This document shows positions 26,192 to 34,503 of a DNA stretch of 64,000 nucleotides, piece after piece. Location of the stretch: positions 1,187,001 to 1,251,000 of the forward strand of contig NZ_CP011567.1 of NCBI RefSeq assembly GCF_001655615.1, in the 5' to 3' direction. The notes beneath the pieces were generated by a model that did not search any database, was not told where the DNA came from, and worked only from the letters and a program-made list of their open reading frames with translations. This DNA is from Pseudomonas sp. GR 6-02. GTDB taxonomy: Bacteria; Pseudomonadota; Gammaproteobacteria; Pseudomonadales; Pseudomonadaceae. Position 1 is the first letter of the stretch; every line of letters starts with the position of its first letter. A program made the translations under genes and the position numbers.

Positions 26192-26836
26192 ATGGTCATA
26201 CCCTCGACCGCGAGGCGTCGTTGTGTGGCCGTGGCGGCGATTCTGGGCTGGGCGGGCTTGAGCATTCAGATGTACCTGATTCTCTATGCCCGCTGGAGTA
26301 TCGCGGCCAGCCTGCTGGGCGGGCTGGTGAGTTTTTTCAGCTTTTTCACGGTGCTGACCAATACGCTGGTGGCGGTGGTGCTGACCTGTGAACTGACGTC
26401 CCGCGAGTCGGCGGCGCGACGCTGGTTTTTGCAGCCGTGGGTGAGCAGTGCCATTGCGGTGAGTATCGCGGTGGTCGGCGTGGCGTACAGCCTGTTGTTG
26501 CGCCATTTATGGCATCCCGAAGGCTGGCAATGGCTGGCCGATGAGCTGATGCATGACGTCATGCCGCTGCTGTTCCTGGTTTATTGGTGGTTCTGTGTAC
26601 CCAAGGGGACGTTGCGGCTGCGGCACATTGCGTTGTGGGTGATTTATCCGCTGGTGTACTTCGGCTATTCGCTTTGGCGTGGGCATCTGCTGGCGGTTTA
26701 TCCCTATCCGTTCATTGATGTCGACAAACTGGGTTATCCACAGGTGTTCGTGAATGCTGGGGGATTGTTGGCGGGGTTTGTGCTGGTTTCACTGTTGGTG
26801 ATCGGGTTGGATCGGTGGCGCACGGATCGCAAGTGA
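26192..26836 (+). CDS. Pr6Pr family membrane protein
   Basis: A 214-residue integral membrane protein with six predicted hydrophobic segments, matching the Pr6Pr (FAR-17a/AIG1-like) family of unknown bacterial function. Clear segments include VAVAAILGWAGLSIQMYLIL, LVSFFSFFTVLTNTLVAVVL, SSAIAVSIAVVGVAYSLLL and the C-terminal VNAGGLLAGFVLVSLLVIGL. HDVMPLLFLVYWWF and YPLVYFGYSLWRGH are conserved family stretches. The ATG at 26192 gives the correct N-terminus; a longer frame from 26036 would overlap VF530. A palindromic REP follows the stop. Confidence 0.82.
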   Translation: MVIPSTARRRCVAVAAILGWAGLSIQMYLILYARWSIAASLLGGLVSFFSFFTVLTNTLVAVVLTCELTSRESAARRWFLQPWVSSAIAVSIAVVGVAYSLLLRHLWHPEGWQWLADELMHDVMPLLFLVYWWFCVPKGTLRLRHIALWVIYPLVYFGYSLWRGHLLAVYPYPFIDVDKLGYPQVFVNAGGLLAGFVLVSLLVIGLDRWRTDRK

Positions 26837-26844
26837 ACACTGAC

Positions 26845-26874
26845 TGTGGCGAGGGAGCAAGCTCCCTCGCCACA
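26845..26874. repeat. Compact palindromic REP pair
   Basis: TGTGGCGAGGGAGC (26845-26858), AA, then the exact reverse complement (26861-26874): two REP halves fused tip to tip with a 2-base loop. It lies 8 bases after the Pr6Pr gene and 26 bases before the convergent ferric reductase gene, so it probably also terminates both transcripts. Confidence 0.85.
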
Positions 26875-26900
26875 AAAAGCATGCAGCCACAGCGTGGCGT

Positions 26901-27692
26901 TTATTCCTCGTCGCTGTCTTCCAGCCGCCAGTAGCCGACAGCCTTCACAAACTGCTCGTCCAGCCCGTGCTCATCGAGCAATGCCCGGCGGATCTGCCGC
27001 GACACTTTGGTTTCGGTCGCCACCCACGCATACAGATTGCCAGCGGGCACTTTGATCTGTTGCACGGTGGTCAGCAGGTTATTTCTGCCGCCTTCACGCA
27101 GCACCCAGATCACATCGACCTGCGCGGCGCTTTCCAGGCGTTGTTGTTCGGCGCCGTTTTCCACTTCCACGATCACCAGTGCACGTCGATTGGCGGCCAG
27201 GCCTTCGAGGCGGCGGGCGATGGCGGGCAGGGCGGTTTCGTCGCCGATCAGCAGGTAGCTGTCGAAGATGTCCGGCACGATCATCGAGCCACGCGGCCCG
27301 CCGATGTGCAGGAACTGGCCGGGTTTGGCCTGCTCGGCCCAGGTCGAGGCAGGGCCGTCGCCGTGCAGCACGAAGTCGATGTCCAGTTCCAGCGTGTCCA
27401 GGTCGTAACGACGGGGCGTGTAGTCGCGCATTGCGGGCATCGGCCCGTTGTCCTTGCCGGCACCGAGTACCAGGGTTTCCAGCGCGGCCTGTTCCGCTGC
27501 GTTTTGCGGGAACAGCAGTTTGACGTGGTCATCCGTGCCGAGGCTGACGAAGCCTGCGAGTTCCGGGCCGCCCAGGGTAATCCTGCGCATGCGCGGCGTC
27601 AGGTCAACCACCCGCAGCACTTGCAGGCGACGGCGTTTGATCTCGTGGCTGACACGGTGAATGGTTTGGGATGGCACGATAACGTCGGTCAT
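26901..27692 (-). CDS. Siderophore-interacting protein (YqjH-like ferric reductase)
   Basis: A 263-residue cytoplasmic flavoprotein that reduces ferric iron from siderophores using NAD(P)H. The N-terminal FAD-binding barrel includes RVVDLTPRMRRITLGGPEL and DYTPRRYDLDTLELDIDFVLHGDGPASTWA, and the C-terminal SIP domain includes LLIGDETALPAIARRLEGL and YAWVATETKVSRQIRRALL. The start overlaps the stop of the PadR gene by ATGA, so both are made from one transcript and regulated together. In E. coli the equivalent pair is yqjH (reductase) and yqjI (nickel-responsive repressor). Confidence 0.9.
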   Translation of the reverse strand: MTDVIVPSQTIHRVSHEIKRRRLQVLRVVDLTPRMRRITLGGPELAGFVSLGTDDHVKLLFPQNAAEQAALETLVLGAGKDNGPMPAMRDYTPRRYDLDTLELDIDFVLHGDGPASTWAEQAKPGQFLHIGGPRGSMIVPDIFDSYLLIGDETALPAIARRLEGLAANRRALVIVEVENGAEQQRLESAAQVDVIWVLREGGRNNLLTTVQQIKVPAGNLYAWVATETKVSRQIRRALLDEHGLDEQFVKAVGYWRLEDSDEE

Positions 27693-28270
27693 TCGACTTT
27701 CTCCGAAACGGGTTGAACGGTGGGGCCGTCGACGATGGCTTTGGCCGTGTTGTTGAGCAGGTCGCGCACCCGCAGGATTTCTTCCGGGCTCCAGCGACCA
27801 TGGTGCATTTGCAAGGCATGACGCAGGTTGTGCACCGCTTCATGGATCTCGGCCGGGCGGTCCTGGCCGCGCAATGAGCGCTTGCTGACTTCGATGCGCA
27901 TGCGCACACCGTCCAGGGCAATCGCCTGCTCGCTTAATGACAGACGTCCGGCGTCGGTGATGCTGTAGCGTTTTTTGCCACCCTCGGCGTCGCCCAGGAT
28001 CAATTCGCTTTCTTCAAGGAAGGTCAGGGTCGGGTAGATCACGCCAGGGCTGGGGCTGTAGGCGCCGTCGAACATGCTTTCGATCTGGCGGATCAGGTCA
28101 TAGCCGTGGCACGGCTGCTCGGCGATCAGCGCCAGCAGCAGCAATTTCAGGTCGCCAGGGGCGAATACGCGTGGGCCGCGACCGCCGCGCTCGCGGCCGG
28201 GACCCGGGCGTTTCTCGAAGCCGTCGCGGCCGTCGCCGTGTTCGCGGTGGGGGGAATGATGGTCTCTCAT
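27689..28270 (-). CDS. PadR family repressor with His-rich N-terminus (YqjI-like)
   Basis: A 193-residue PadR-family repressor. The first ~35 residues are rich in His, Arg and Gly (MRDHHSPHREHGDGRDG), like the metal-binding extension of E. coli YqjI. The winged helix follows: LKLLLLALIAEQPCHGYDLIRQIE, then the wing SPSPGVIYPTLTFLEESELI. The C-terminal helices mediate dimerisation. It lies upstream of the siderophore-interacting protein in an overlapping pair. A perfect AAGATATATCTT palindrome sits 35 bases upstream of the start, so autoregulation in response to nickel or iron is likely. Confidence 0.87.
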   Translation of the reverse strand: MRDHHSPHREHGDGRDGFEKRPGPGRERGGRGPRVFAPGDLKLLLLALIAEQPCHGYDLIRQIESMFDGAYSPSPGVIYPTLTFLEESELILGDAEGGKKRYSITDAGRLSLSEQAIALDGVRMRIEVSKRSLRGQDRPAEIHEAVHNLRHALQMHHGRWSPEEILRVRDLLNNTAKAIVDGPTVQPVSEKVE

Positions 28271-28304
28271 TTTTGCTTTCTCTCGTCGTGTTTAGATACA
28301 ACTT

Positions 28305-28316
28305 AAGATATATCTT
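28305..28316. promoter_or_regulatory. Candidate PadR/YqjI operator palindrome
   Basis: AAGATATATCTT, a perfect 12-bp palindrome, flanked by TACAACTT on the left. It is 35-46 bp upstream of the PadR ATG in the promoter position. AT-rich dyads of this kind are typical PadR targets. No other strong palindrome was noted in this promoter. Confidence 0.55.
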
Positions 28317-28787
28317 TAGGCTGGCGCAAGCGTTCTTGACCAACGGTCGAGATTGGAGGGCTTGGGGAAAGGCGCGAGTGGGGAGCGCACGGGAGTGACG
28401 AGGATGCTACGAAGGTTTGATTTTTAGAGTAATTGAACTAATTATGAAGTGCTTCCGTTTAGTGCTGGTCTATTCGTGTGCGAACAGTAGTATTGGTCTT
28501 ACGGAAGTTTAAATCAGTTCTTGTCTGTGTGTTTTTTCAGTTAAAACTGTGTGTAGTATTTCTCTGAGGGCAAAACAATAAAGTTACTGTTTCTTTAACT
28601 TTTTTCCTGCTGTTCGAGAGCCGTTGTTACTACATGTTCTTCGGAAGTTACGTACTTACTTTCTCAAGCGATTGGTCGATCATTCTCCGGCGTCGAAAGT
28701 TAAGCCAAAACGCCATGCTTCGTGCCGGGTGTTGGCTTGTTGTGACTTTCCACGGTCCGATCCTTTGAAAAAGACAGGTACTCAACA
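28317..28787. promoter_or_regulatory. AT-rich promoter region of the fimbrial operon
   Basis: About 470 bases without a gene, distinctly AT-richer (especially 28420-28680) than the flanks. It contains short related strings such as CTTACGGAAGTTT (28499-28511) and CTTCGGAAGTTACG (28639-28652). Long AT-rich leaders of fimbrial operons are commonly bound by H-NS-like proteins (MvaT/MvaU in Pseudomonas); that is inference here. No invertible element or long homopolymer suggesting phase variation was seen. Confidence 0.5.
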
Positions 28788-29276
28788 ATGTTCAAGAAGT
28801 TTGCAATCGCCGTTCCGATGACCCTGCTGGCCCTGAGCTCTTCGGTAGCGTTCGCTGCGGAAGAATCGCGCACGTCCATCAATATCAGCGCCACCATTCC
28901 AAGCAAGGTTTTCCACGCTCAGCCGCGGGATCCGAACTTCGGTAAAGACGAGAAAATGGGCTATGTGTTGGGCTCCGGTACATTGACTCCGATCCGTGCG
29001 ACTTATGATGTACAACACACCAACGGTTCGGTCGGCGCCTACGTCGAAGGCGGCCCGCAGCCATTGTCCAACGGCATCAACACCATCGCATTGAGTTACA
29101 TGTTCAATGGCACAACCCTGACCGGCGTGTCGCAGGAAGTGGTCGGTGACTCCGAGTCCAACGGCGGCATGCAAGCTGACCTGGTGATTGCCGCTGCCAA
29201 ACCAACCGACACCCAGAATGGCCTGTACACCGCCAATCCAGTGGTGATCTTCGATGCCATTCCTCGCATTCCGTAA
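28788..29276 (+). CDS. CS1-type fimbrial major subunit
   Basis: A 162-residue secreted pilin with a clear Sec signal peptide (FAIAVPMTLLALSSSVAFA, cleaved after AFA about residue 23). The mature protein has the CS1/CooA-like pattern: SINISATIPSKVFHAQPRDP near the start, GSVGAYVEGGPQPLSNG centrally and NPVVIFDAIPRIP at the end. No cysteines occur in the mature part, as usual for class 5/alpha-fimbrial pilins, which assemble by donor-strand exchange. It is the first gene of the operon and is followed by a strong hairpin, fitting its role as the most abundant product. Confidence 0.87.
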   Translation: MFKKFAIAVPMTLLALSSSVAFAAEESRTSINISATIPSKVFHAQPRDPNFGKDEKMGYVLGSGTLTPIRATYDVQHTNGSVGAYVEGGPQPLSNGINTIALSYMFNGTTLTGVSQEVVGDSESNGGMQADLVIAAAKPTDTQNGLYTANPVVIFDAIPRIP

Positions 29277-29318
29277 TACCGTTATTAACTAAGGTTCATC
29301 CTTAATTCATAACACTTA

Positions 29319-29351
29319 CCGATCGGCGGGCAAGTTTTGCCTGTCGATCGG
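29319..29351 (+). terminator. Stem-loop between major pilin and usher (attenuator-like)
   Basis: A 15-bp stem (29319-29333 with 29337-29351, including two G-U pairs) closed by a 3-base loop; the arms begin CCGATCGG and end CGATCGG. It lies 43 bases after the pilin stop and ends 34 bases before the usher start. No long T-run follows, so partial termination or 3'-end protection of pilin mRNA is more likely than full termination. Confidence 0.65.
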
Positions 29352-29385
29352 GTTTCAACGAATTTATCTTCAGAGTATTTCGTTC

Positions 29386-31908
29386 ATGTTCCCGATGACG
29401 CCCATCGCGACGGCGCTTGCCCTATGTTTTTGTGCAACTGCCCTGGCCGCGCCCACGGAAAACGGCCATACACCTCGAAGTCTGTTGGCGCAGGCCAAGG
29501 GGTTGCCGACCGAATTCGAAGAGCATTTCTTTGATGTGCCACTGGCGGTGCGCGTGGAACTTGACCAACAGTTTCTCGGTGAGGCGATGGTCGTGTTGAC
29601 CCGCGACGATCGCATCACCCTCGTTGACTTCGCCGATGTCAGCGACAGCATGATCAAGCCCAGTGAACGCGACATCTGGGCCAACTATCTGAAACAAGGG
29701 GTGGCGCTCGGCGGCTGCCAGGCCAATTGCCCCGAGCAACTGCTGGCCGTGCACTACAGCCTTGAAAACTCACTGGTGTCGATCCTCACCCAAAACGCTG
29801 AGCGCGACGATCAGGTACAGCGTTATTACAACCTGCCTGAAGGCGGCAGCACCGGGTTGATCGTGCGCAATCAGCTGAACCTCAACGGCGGGCAGAACCA
29901 GGACCTGGGCGGGCGCTACGGCCTGGAAGCCAGCAGCAGCCTGGGCAACTGGACCCAGGCCGTCAATCTGCAACTGTCTCGACTGGGCGGTCTGGATAAC
30001 AAGCTGTATCACGCGGTGCATGAGCTCTTTACCCAGCGCGAGCTGGAGGGCAATTTTCTGCGCCTGGGCTATTTCACACCGACGTCCGAAGGCCTGACCC
30101 GTCAGCCGCGTGCCTTCGGCGCGAGCCCCGACACCGCATTGGGCGTCATGTACGGCAGCTCCGACAGCCTGGCCATCAACAACCCGAAACCGGCGGTCTA
30201 TCCGATTTACATCACCGCCAATCGACAGGGTTCGGTGGAGATCTACCGCGACGGTTTGCTGATCAACACCCAGGCGGTGCCTGCCGGGTTGCAGACCCTC
30301 GATACGCGTCCGCTGCCCGGCGGTATTTATGAAGTGGAAGTGCGTCTGATCGAAGACGGCCAAATCACCTCCAGCACCCTAGAGCTGGTCTACAAACCCA
30401 ACAACTGGCGTAACCATGACGAGCGCTGGCGCTATAACCTGTTCGCCGGCCGCGAATCGAAATTGCTCAGCAACTGGGAAGAGCAGGCCGAGGGCGACAT
30501 GACGGCGGGGGCCGCGTTCAACTTCCTGCTGCACCCGCGAGTCATCCTGGGCTTGTCGGGTCGACAGGTGCGCGACGCTCTGCAGTACGGCACGTCGGTC
30601 GATTGGGCAATCGTCAACAACGCCAGCGTCTATGCCAACGTCTACAAAACCGAGGACTACGGTACCGGCTTCGACGTGCAAGGGCTTTATTCCTATGGCA
30701 GCGGCAGCATCGTCGCCAGCCATAACCGTAGCTGGCTCGATACCACCCGGCTGTACGACACGCTGCCCGATGGCACGCGGGTACGTCAGCGCAATGTATT
30801 TATTGGCCAGACCAGCAACTCTTCCCTGTCGATAAATCATCGACTCAACAGCAAAAGCTCGGTCAATGCCCGGGTGTCCCACAGCGAAGGCAACACCAAC
30901 GGGACGGGTGTGGATCTGGGCTGGACCCAGCGCACCCAACTGTTTGGCAGTGACGCCAATTGGCGCCTGTCGCTGTTTGATCGACCGGGCAGCGTGAGTT
31001 CGGGAGACGACCGCAATCGGGGTATCGATTTGAGTGTCAACATCGCGTTGGGTGGCCCCGGTGAACAGCTTTCCGGCAGCATAGGCACTCGCACCGACCG
31101 TGATGGCGGGCGCGATAACAACGCTTCGATCACCTACCGCAAAACCCTTCAGGACCATCTGCTGCAAAGCGTCTCCGCCACGGCCATCACCGACACCTAC
31201 GGCATCGGGTTGAATGCCATGGCGACCATGAGTTCTGACCTTGTCAACGGCGACGGCTTCATCCAGCGCTCGTCCTTCAACAACGACCTTACCGGGGGCT
31301 TGAACCTCGACAGCACCGTGGCCGTCGGCGGGCAAAAAATGGTCATGACCAGCCAATATCACCGCAACGGTGCCGGCATGATCATCGACGTGGAGTCGGA
31401 CATCGAGGACATCGCCTTGCGCGCCGATGATTTGAGCGGCGGCAGCGCGGTGCTCAAGCCCGGGCGCAATTTCGTGCCGATCACCGCGTACAAAAGCAGC
31501 TCGGTCAGTTTCGATTTCGAGGGCAACCACGTTCCCGCCGCCACCATCCAACCGGCCCGTTCCAGCTATCACCTGAACAAGGGCGGTGTGGAATATCGCC
31601 AGGTGAAAGTGATGAAAACCCTGACCGTCCTCGGTCGCCTGATCGACCCGCAGGGCAATCCGCTTAAAGGCCACCACATCATCAACCACGCCAGCCGTGG
31701 GGTGAGCGAAGTGGACGGCTTCTTCTCCATGGAAATGAATGCGGGTTCACCGACCCTGGAAGTGCGCCACGGCAGCCAATTGCTGTGCCAGTTCCGCCTG
31801 GACCCGAACAATGGGCGTACCGAAAACAACGTGCTGATGATCGGCGATTTGCGTTGCACGCCGGATACGTTGGCCGATGCGACTTTCATGGCTCCAACCG
31901 CGGGTTAA
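29386..31908 (+). CDS. CS1-type fimbrial outer-membrane usher
   Basis: An 840-residue outer-membrane usher of the alpha-fimbrial (CooC/TcfC) type, which forms the pore and platform for pilus assembly. An N-terminal signal (IATALALCFCATALA) is followed by a periplasmic domain containing FDVPLAVRVELDQQFLGEAMVVL and a Cys pair (GGCQANCPEQ). The long middle is beta-barrel-like and contains a TcfC-type plug region (GSVEIYRDGLLINTQAVPAGLQTLDTRPLPGGIYEVEV). The C-terminal ~200 residues carry the CS1-pili formation domain (TVLGRLIDPQGNPLKGHHIINH ... LLCQFRLD). Length is normal for this subclass. Confidence 0.9.
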   Translation: MFPMTPIATALALCFCATALAAPTENGHTPRSLLAQAKGLPTEFEEHFFDVPLAVRVELDQQFLGEAMVVLTRDDRITLVDFADVSDSMIKPSERDIWANYLKQGVALGGCQANCPEQLLAVHYSLENSLVSILTQNAERDDQVQRYYNLPEGGSTGLIVRNQLNLNGGQNQDLGGRYGLEASSSLGNWTQAVNLQLSRLGGLDNKLYHAVHELFTQRELEGNFLRLGYFTPTSEGLTRQPRAFGASPDTALGVMYGSSDSLAINNPKPAVYPIYITANRQGSVEIYRDGLLINTQAVPAGLQTLDTRPLPGGIYEVEVRLIEDGQITSSTLELVYKPNNWRNHDERWRYNLFAGRESKLLSNWEEQAEGDMTAGAAFNFLLHPRVILGLSGRQVRDALQYGTSVDWAIVNNASVYANVYKTEDYGTGFDVQGLYSYGSGSIVASHNRSWLDTTRLYDTLPDGTRVRQRNVFIGQTSNSSLSINHRLNSKSSVNARVSHSEGNTNGTGVDLGWTQRTQLFGSDANWRLSLFDRPGSVSSGDDRNRGIDLSVNIALGGPGEQLSGSIGTRTDRDGGRDNNASITYRKTLQDHLLQSVSATAITDTYGIGLNAMATMSSDLVNGDGFIQRSSFNNDLTGGLNLDSTVAVGGQKMVMTSQYHRNGAGMIIDVESDIEDIALRADDLSGGSAVLKPGRNFVPITAYKSSSVSFDFEGNHVPAATIQPARSSYHLNKGGVEYRQVKVMKTLTVLGRLIDPQGNPLKGHHIINHASRGVSEVDGFFSMEMNAGSPTLEVRHGSQLLCQFRLDPNNGRTENNVLMIGDLRCTPDTLADATFMAPTAG

Positions 31909-31947
31909 CCCCCCGGGAAAACTTGATTAATTAACGAGGTAGGGACG

Positions 31948-32688
31948 ATGAAACGTCTTTTGGCATTTGTGGGTTTTTGTTTGTTTTCCCAAGCTGTTCA
32001 TGCCGGACCGAGCATCAATATCGGCACCGTTTACGATTATCTGGACGGTGATAAAAGCACCTATCTGAAGCGTGTATTCAATGGCGGCGACAGCACTGCA
32101 TTCGTCAAGGTCAACATTCTCGAAATTCTCTACGACGCCGACGGCAAGTCGCAGGAAGTGCCGCTCAAATCCAACACCGACGGCAAGTCCCGCGATGGTT
32201 TGATGGCAAGTCCCGCGCGACTGATCGTGCCTGCCAATGGCATGCAGGGCACTCGTCTGCTGTTCATGGGCGAGCGCGACAGGGAGCGTTATTTCCGGGT
32301 GCGATTCGTACCCGTGGTGCCGGAGAAGGAGGACGAATTCGCGGTGTCCGGCGAAGAGCGGGAAGACTACAAAAAATCCCTGTCGGCCGGGGTTACCGTG
32401 CTGGCGGGTTACGGCGCGGTGTTTTTCGTACGGCCAAAGGAAACACGCTTCGACAGTGCGATTGAAAACGGCGCAGGCATGTATCGGATTCGCAACAACG
32501 GCAACAGCGTGGTGGTGATCGATGAGTTCAAGGATTGTTCGGTTAAAAACGAGCAGGACTGCCAGCCCACGACCAAGCATCACATTCTGGCGGGGCGCAC
32601 TTTTGAGTTCGAAAAACAGGCCGGTCGCGAATATCGCTTCACCCTGGTTGAAGGTGAACGCAGCAAAAAACTGGACGTGAAGGGATAA
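31948..32688 (+). CDS. CS1-type fimbrial periplasmic chaperone
   Basis: A 246-residue periplasmic chaperone of the CooB type that caps pilin subunits before delivery to the usher. The signal peptide is LLAFVGFCLFSQAVHA (cleaved about residue 20). The first Ig-like domain includes SPARLIVPANGMQGTRLLFMGERDRERYFRVRFVPVVPE, the G1-strand-like region, and the second carries ENGAGMYRIRNNGNSVVVIDEF and CQPTTKHHILAGRTFEF with a likely Cys-Cys disulfide. It follows the usher by 39 bases with a GAGGTAGGGA ribosome binding site. Confidence 0.87.
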   Translation: MKRLLAFVGFCLFSQAVHAGPSINIGTVYDYLDGDKSTYLKRVFNGGDSTAFVKVNILEILYDADGKSQEVPLKSNTDGKSRDGLMASPARLIVPANGMQGTRLLFMGERDRERYFRVRFVPVVPEKEDEFAVSGEEREDYKKSLSAGVTVLAGYGAVFFVRPKETRFDSAIENGAGMYRIRNNGNSVVVIDEFKDCSVKNEQDCQPTTKHHILAGRTFEFEKQAGREYRFTLVEGERSKKLDVKG

Positions 32689-32691
32689 CCC

Positions 32692-33192
32692 ATGAGCAGG
32701 AAGCTGACCCAGGTCTTTTTGTCGGTTGTCGCGATGTGGACGAGCGCTGATGTCTTCGCCGCCCGGGAAGAGCACACCTTCGAAGTGTTCGTGACGATTC
32801 CGACCCAGGTGTTCTATGTCATTCCATCGGACCCTGGCTGGATCCATCGCGAACAGCAACTGCCCTGGAACTTGACGTCGTCGACACTGGGTGGCTTGCG
32901 CAAGTACTTCGACGTGAAGAACGAAGCAGGCTCGATCGAGGCGCGGCTGGAAGGTCGGCCGTATCTGTCCAACGGCACCGACGCCCATGACATTGGCTTG
33001 CGGGTGCTGTTCAACGGCAAACAGTTGAGCGAGCACGAGAGCAGCGAAGTGGTGTCCCTGGCCGAGGCCGCGCCTGGTAAACGCGTGGTGCTGGAAATCC
33101 TCCCGATGCCGCCTGCCGATGGGGTTTACAAGCCCGGCAGTTACTTTGGCAGCGTCAACATGATCTTCAACGCGGTGATGCCGGGTACTTGA
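32692..33192 (+). CDS. Second CS1-type fimbrial subunit (pilin-like)
   Basis: A 166-residue secreted protein related to the major subunit: signal peptide ending SADVFA, then EEHTFEVFVTIPTQVFYVIPSDPGW, the GSIEARLEGRPYLSNGTD stretch matching GSVGAYVEGGPQPLSNG of the first pilin, and a C-terminus NMIFNAVMPGT. Overall identity to the first pilin looks low outside these segments. It is 3 bases after the chaperone gene and just before the tip adhesins, so a minor shaft or adaptor subunit is the simplest role. Confidence 0.8.
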   Translation: MSRKLTQVFLSVVAMWTSADVFAAREEHTFEVFVTIPTQVFYVIPSDPGWIHREQQLPWNLTSSTLGGLRKYFDVKNEAGSIEARLEGRPYLSNGTDAHDIGLRVLFNGKQLSEHESSEVVSLAEAAPGKRVVLEILPMPPADGVYKPGSYFGSVNMIFNAVMPGT

Positions 33193-33217
33193 TACCGATT
33201 CTGTGAGGCCTAAAGAG

Positions 33218-34465
33218 ATGATTCGTTTTCAAGCATTACAACAATGTGCAGGTGTAATGGCCTTGCTCCTGGGATCGCTATCTTCGGTATGGGCCCAGGA
33301 GGTACAGATTCAAGCCTCGTTCAAACCGGACTCGGCGAATCCGCAACGCAATAAATTCCACAATGACACGCCACCCAGTGGTTATTGCGCCAGTTATCCT
33401 CAGCAATGCATCGACAACGAAATGTTCAGTCTCAGGGTGCCGATCCAATTCGAATCCATCGCGCCGATCACCGCCCATCACGAGGATCCACGCAAGGGTG
33501 CGTTGATAAAAGCGCCAGCGCAGTGGCGAGATCTGACGGTTTTCCACGAATCCACCGGCGAAGCGGAAACCGTTAAGGTGCGCATTGCGGGTATAGGATC
33601 CAGATATGTGACCGAAGACGTGATCAGTCTGGTAGGTGGAGGCGACGATTATCGGCTTGCCCACGGTCAACTGTGGGGGCAGAGCTGGGTTTACGCACCG
33701 TCTCCCTGTCTTTACAGCGGCGTGGGTTTGTACACGTCGAATACCTATGGTTTTTTCTGGAAAACCCCAACCGAAGGCTCGTGCCATAAACAGGCTAAAT
33801 TCAATGTGCCTTGGCTGCGATATAGCTATCTCGATTTTGCCTATGAACTGGTGACCCCTAACCCGTTAGGTATGTCCTCGGGCAAATATGCTGGCAATCT
33901 GACCTACAGCGTTGGCCCTGGGGCGGATTTCGACATGGGCGACATCATGCTGCCCAGCAGTACTTCATTGAAGTTGAATTTCGCTTTGGACGTACAGCAC
34001 ACCCTCAAGGTCGAGGTGCCTCCTGGTGGAAACCGTGTTGAACTGGTCCCGCAGGGCGGCTGGCAATCCTGGCTGACGCAAGGGCGAAAACCGACGCGCC
34101 TGTTCCGCGACCAGACCTTCAACATTTCCGCCAGTTCACGTTTCAAAATGCAGTTGCAGTGTCAGTACGTCCAAGGCAATACCTGCTCGCTGAATGAACC
34201 GTTGTCCGGTCACTTTGTGCCGCTGAACGTCGGCGTAAGTCTGCCCCATGGTTTGATGGACGCGGACGGTCAACCTGTCAATCGTCGGCCACTAAGCCTG
34301 GATGGCAGTGGCACGCAGTTGTTCATGCCAGGGATTTATGTGGATCGCAAACCGGGAACGCTGCATTTCGAAATACCCGCCAGTGAAGTGGCAGAAATGC
34401 TTCGCCCCGGACAACAACGACAGTATTCGGGACGCGTGACAGTGGTGTGGGATTCAGAAGTTTAG
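33218..34465 (+). CDS. CS1-type fimbrial tip adhesin (CooD-like), copy 1
   Basis: A 415-residue secreted protein resembling CooD/CfaE tip adhesins, which prime fimbrial assembly and bind the host surface. The signal peptide is ALQQCAGVMALLLGSLSSVWA. The adhesin half contains several Cys (YCASYPQQCIDNEMF, SPCLYSGVGLYTSN) typical of disulfide-bonded tip domains. The C-terminal pilin-like half begins near YSVGPGADFDMGD and includes a block, GGWQSWLTQGRKPTRLFRDQ, nearly identical in the next gene. The ATG at 33218 has GAGG 10 bases upstream; a GTG at 33203 is less likely. Confidence 0.82.
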   Translation: MIRFQALQQCAGVMALLLGSLSSVWAQEVQIQASFKPDSANPQRNKFHNDTPPSGYCASYPQQCIDNEMFSLRVPIQFESIAPITAHHEDPRKGALIKAPAQWRDLTVFHESTGEAETVKVRIAGIGSRYVTEDVISLVGGGDDYRLAHGQLWGQSWVYAPSPCLYSGVGLYTSNTYGFFWKTPTEGSCHKQAKFNVPWLRYSYLDFAYELVTPNPLGMSSGKYAGNLTYSVGPGADFDMGDIMLPSSTSLKLNFALDVQHTLKVEVPPGGNRVELVPQGGWQSWLTQGRKPTRLFRDQTFNISASSRFKMQLQCQYVQGNTCSLNEPLSGHFVPLNVGVSLPHGLMDADGQPVNRRPLSLDGSGTQLFMPGIYVDRKPGTLHFEIPASEVAEMLRPGQQRQYSGRVTVVWDSEV

Positions 34466-34503
34466 TGTCTTGCGCCAATGCAGTGAAAAGGAGTGCAGCA
34501 ATC

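Noticed and set aside
28271..28787. Possible invertible promoter for phase-variable fimbriae
   Set aside because: No pair of inverted repeats bounding a promoter-sized segment and no recombinase gene nearby were found.
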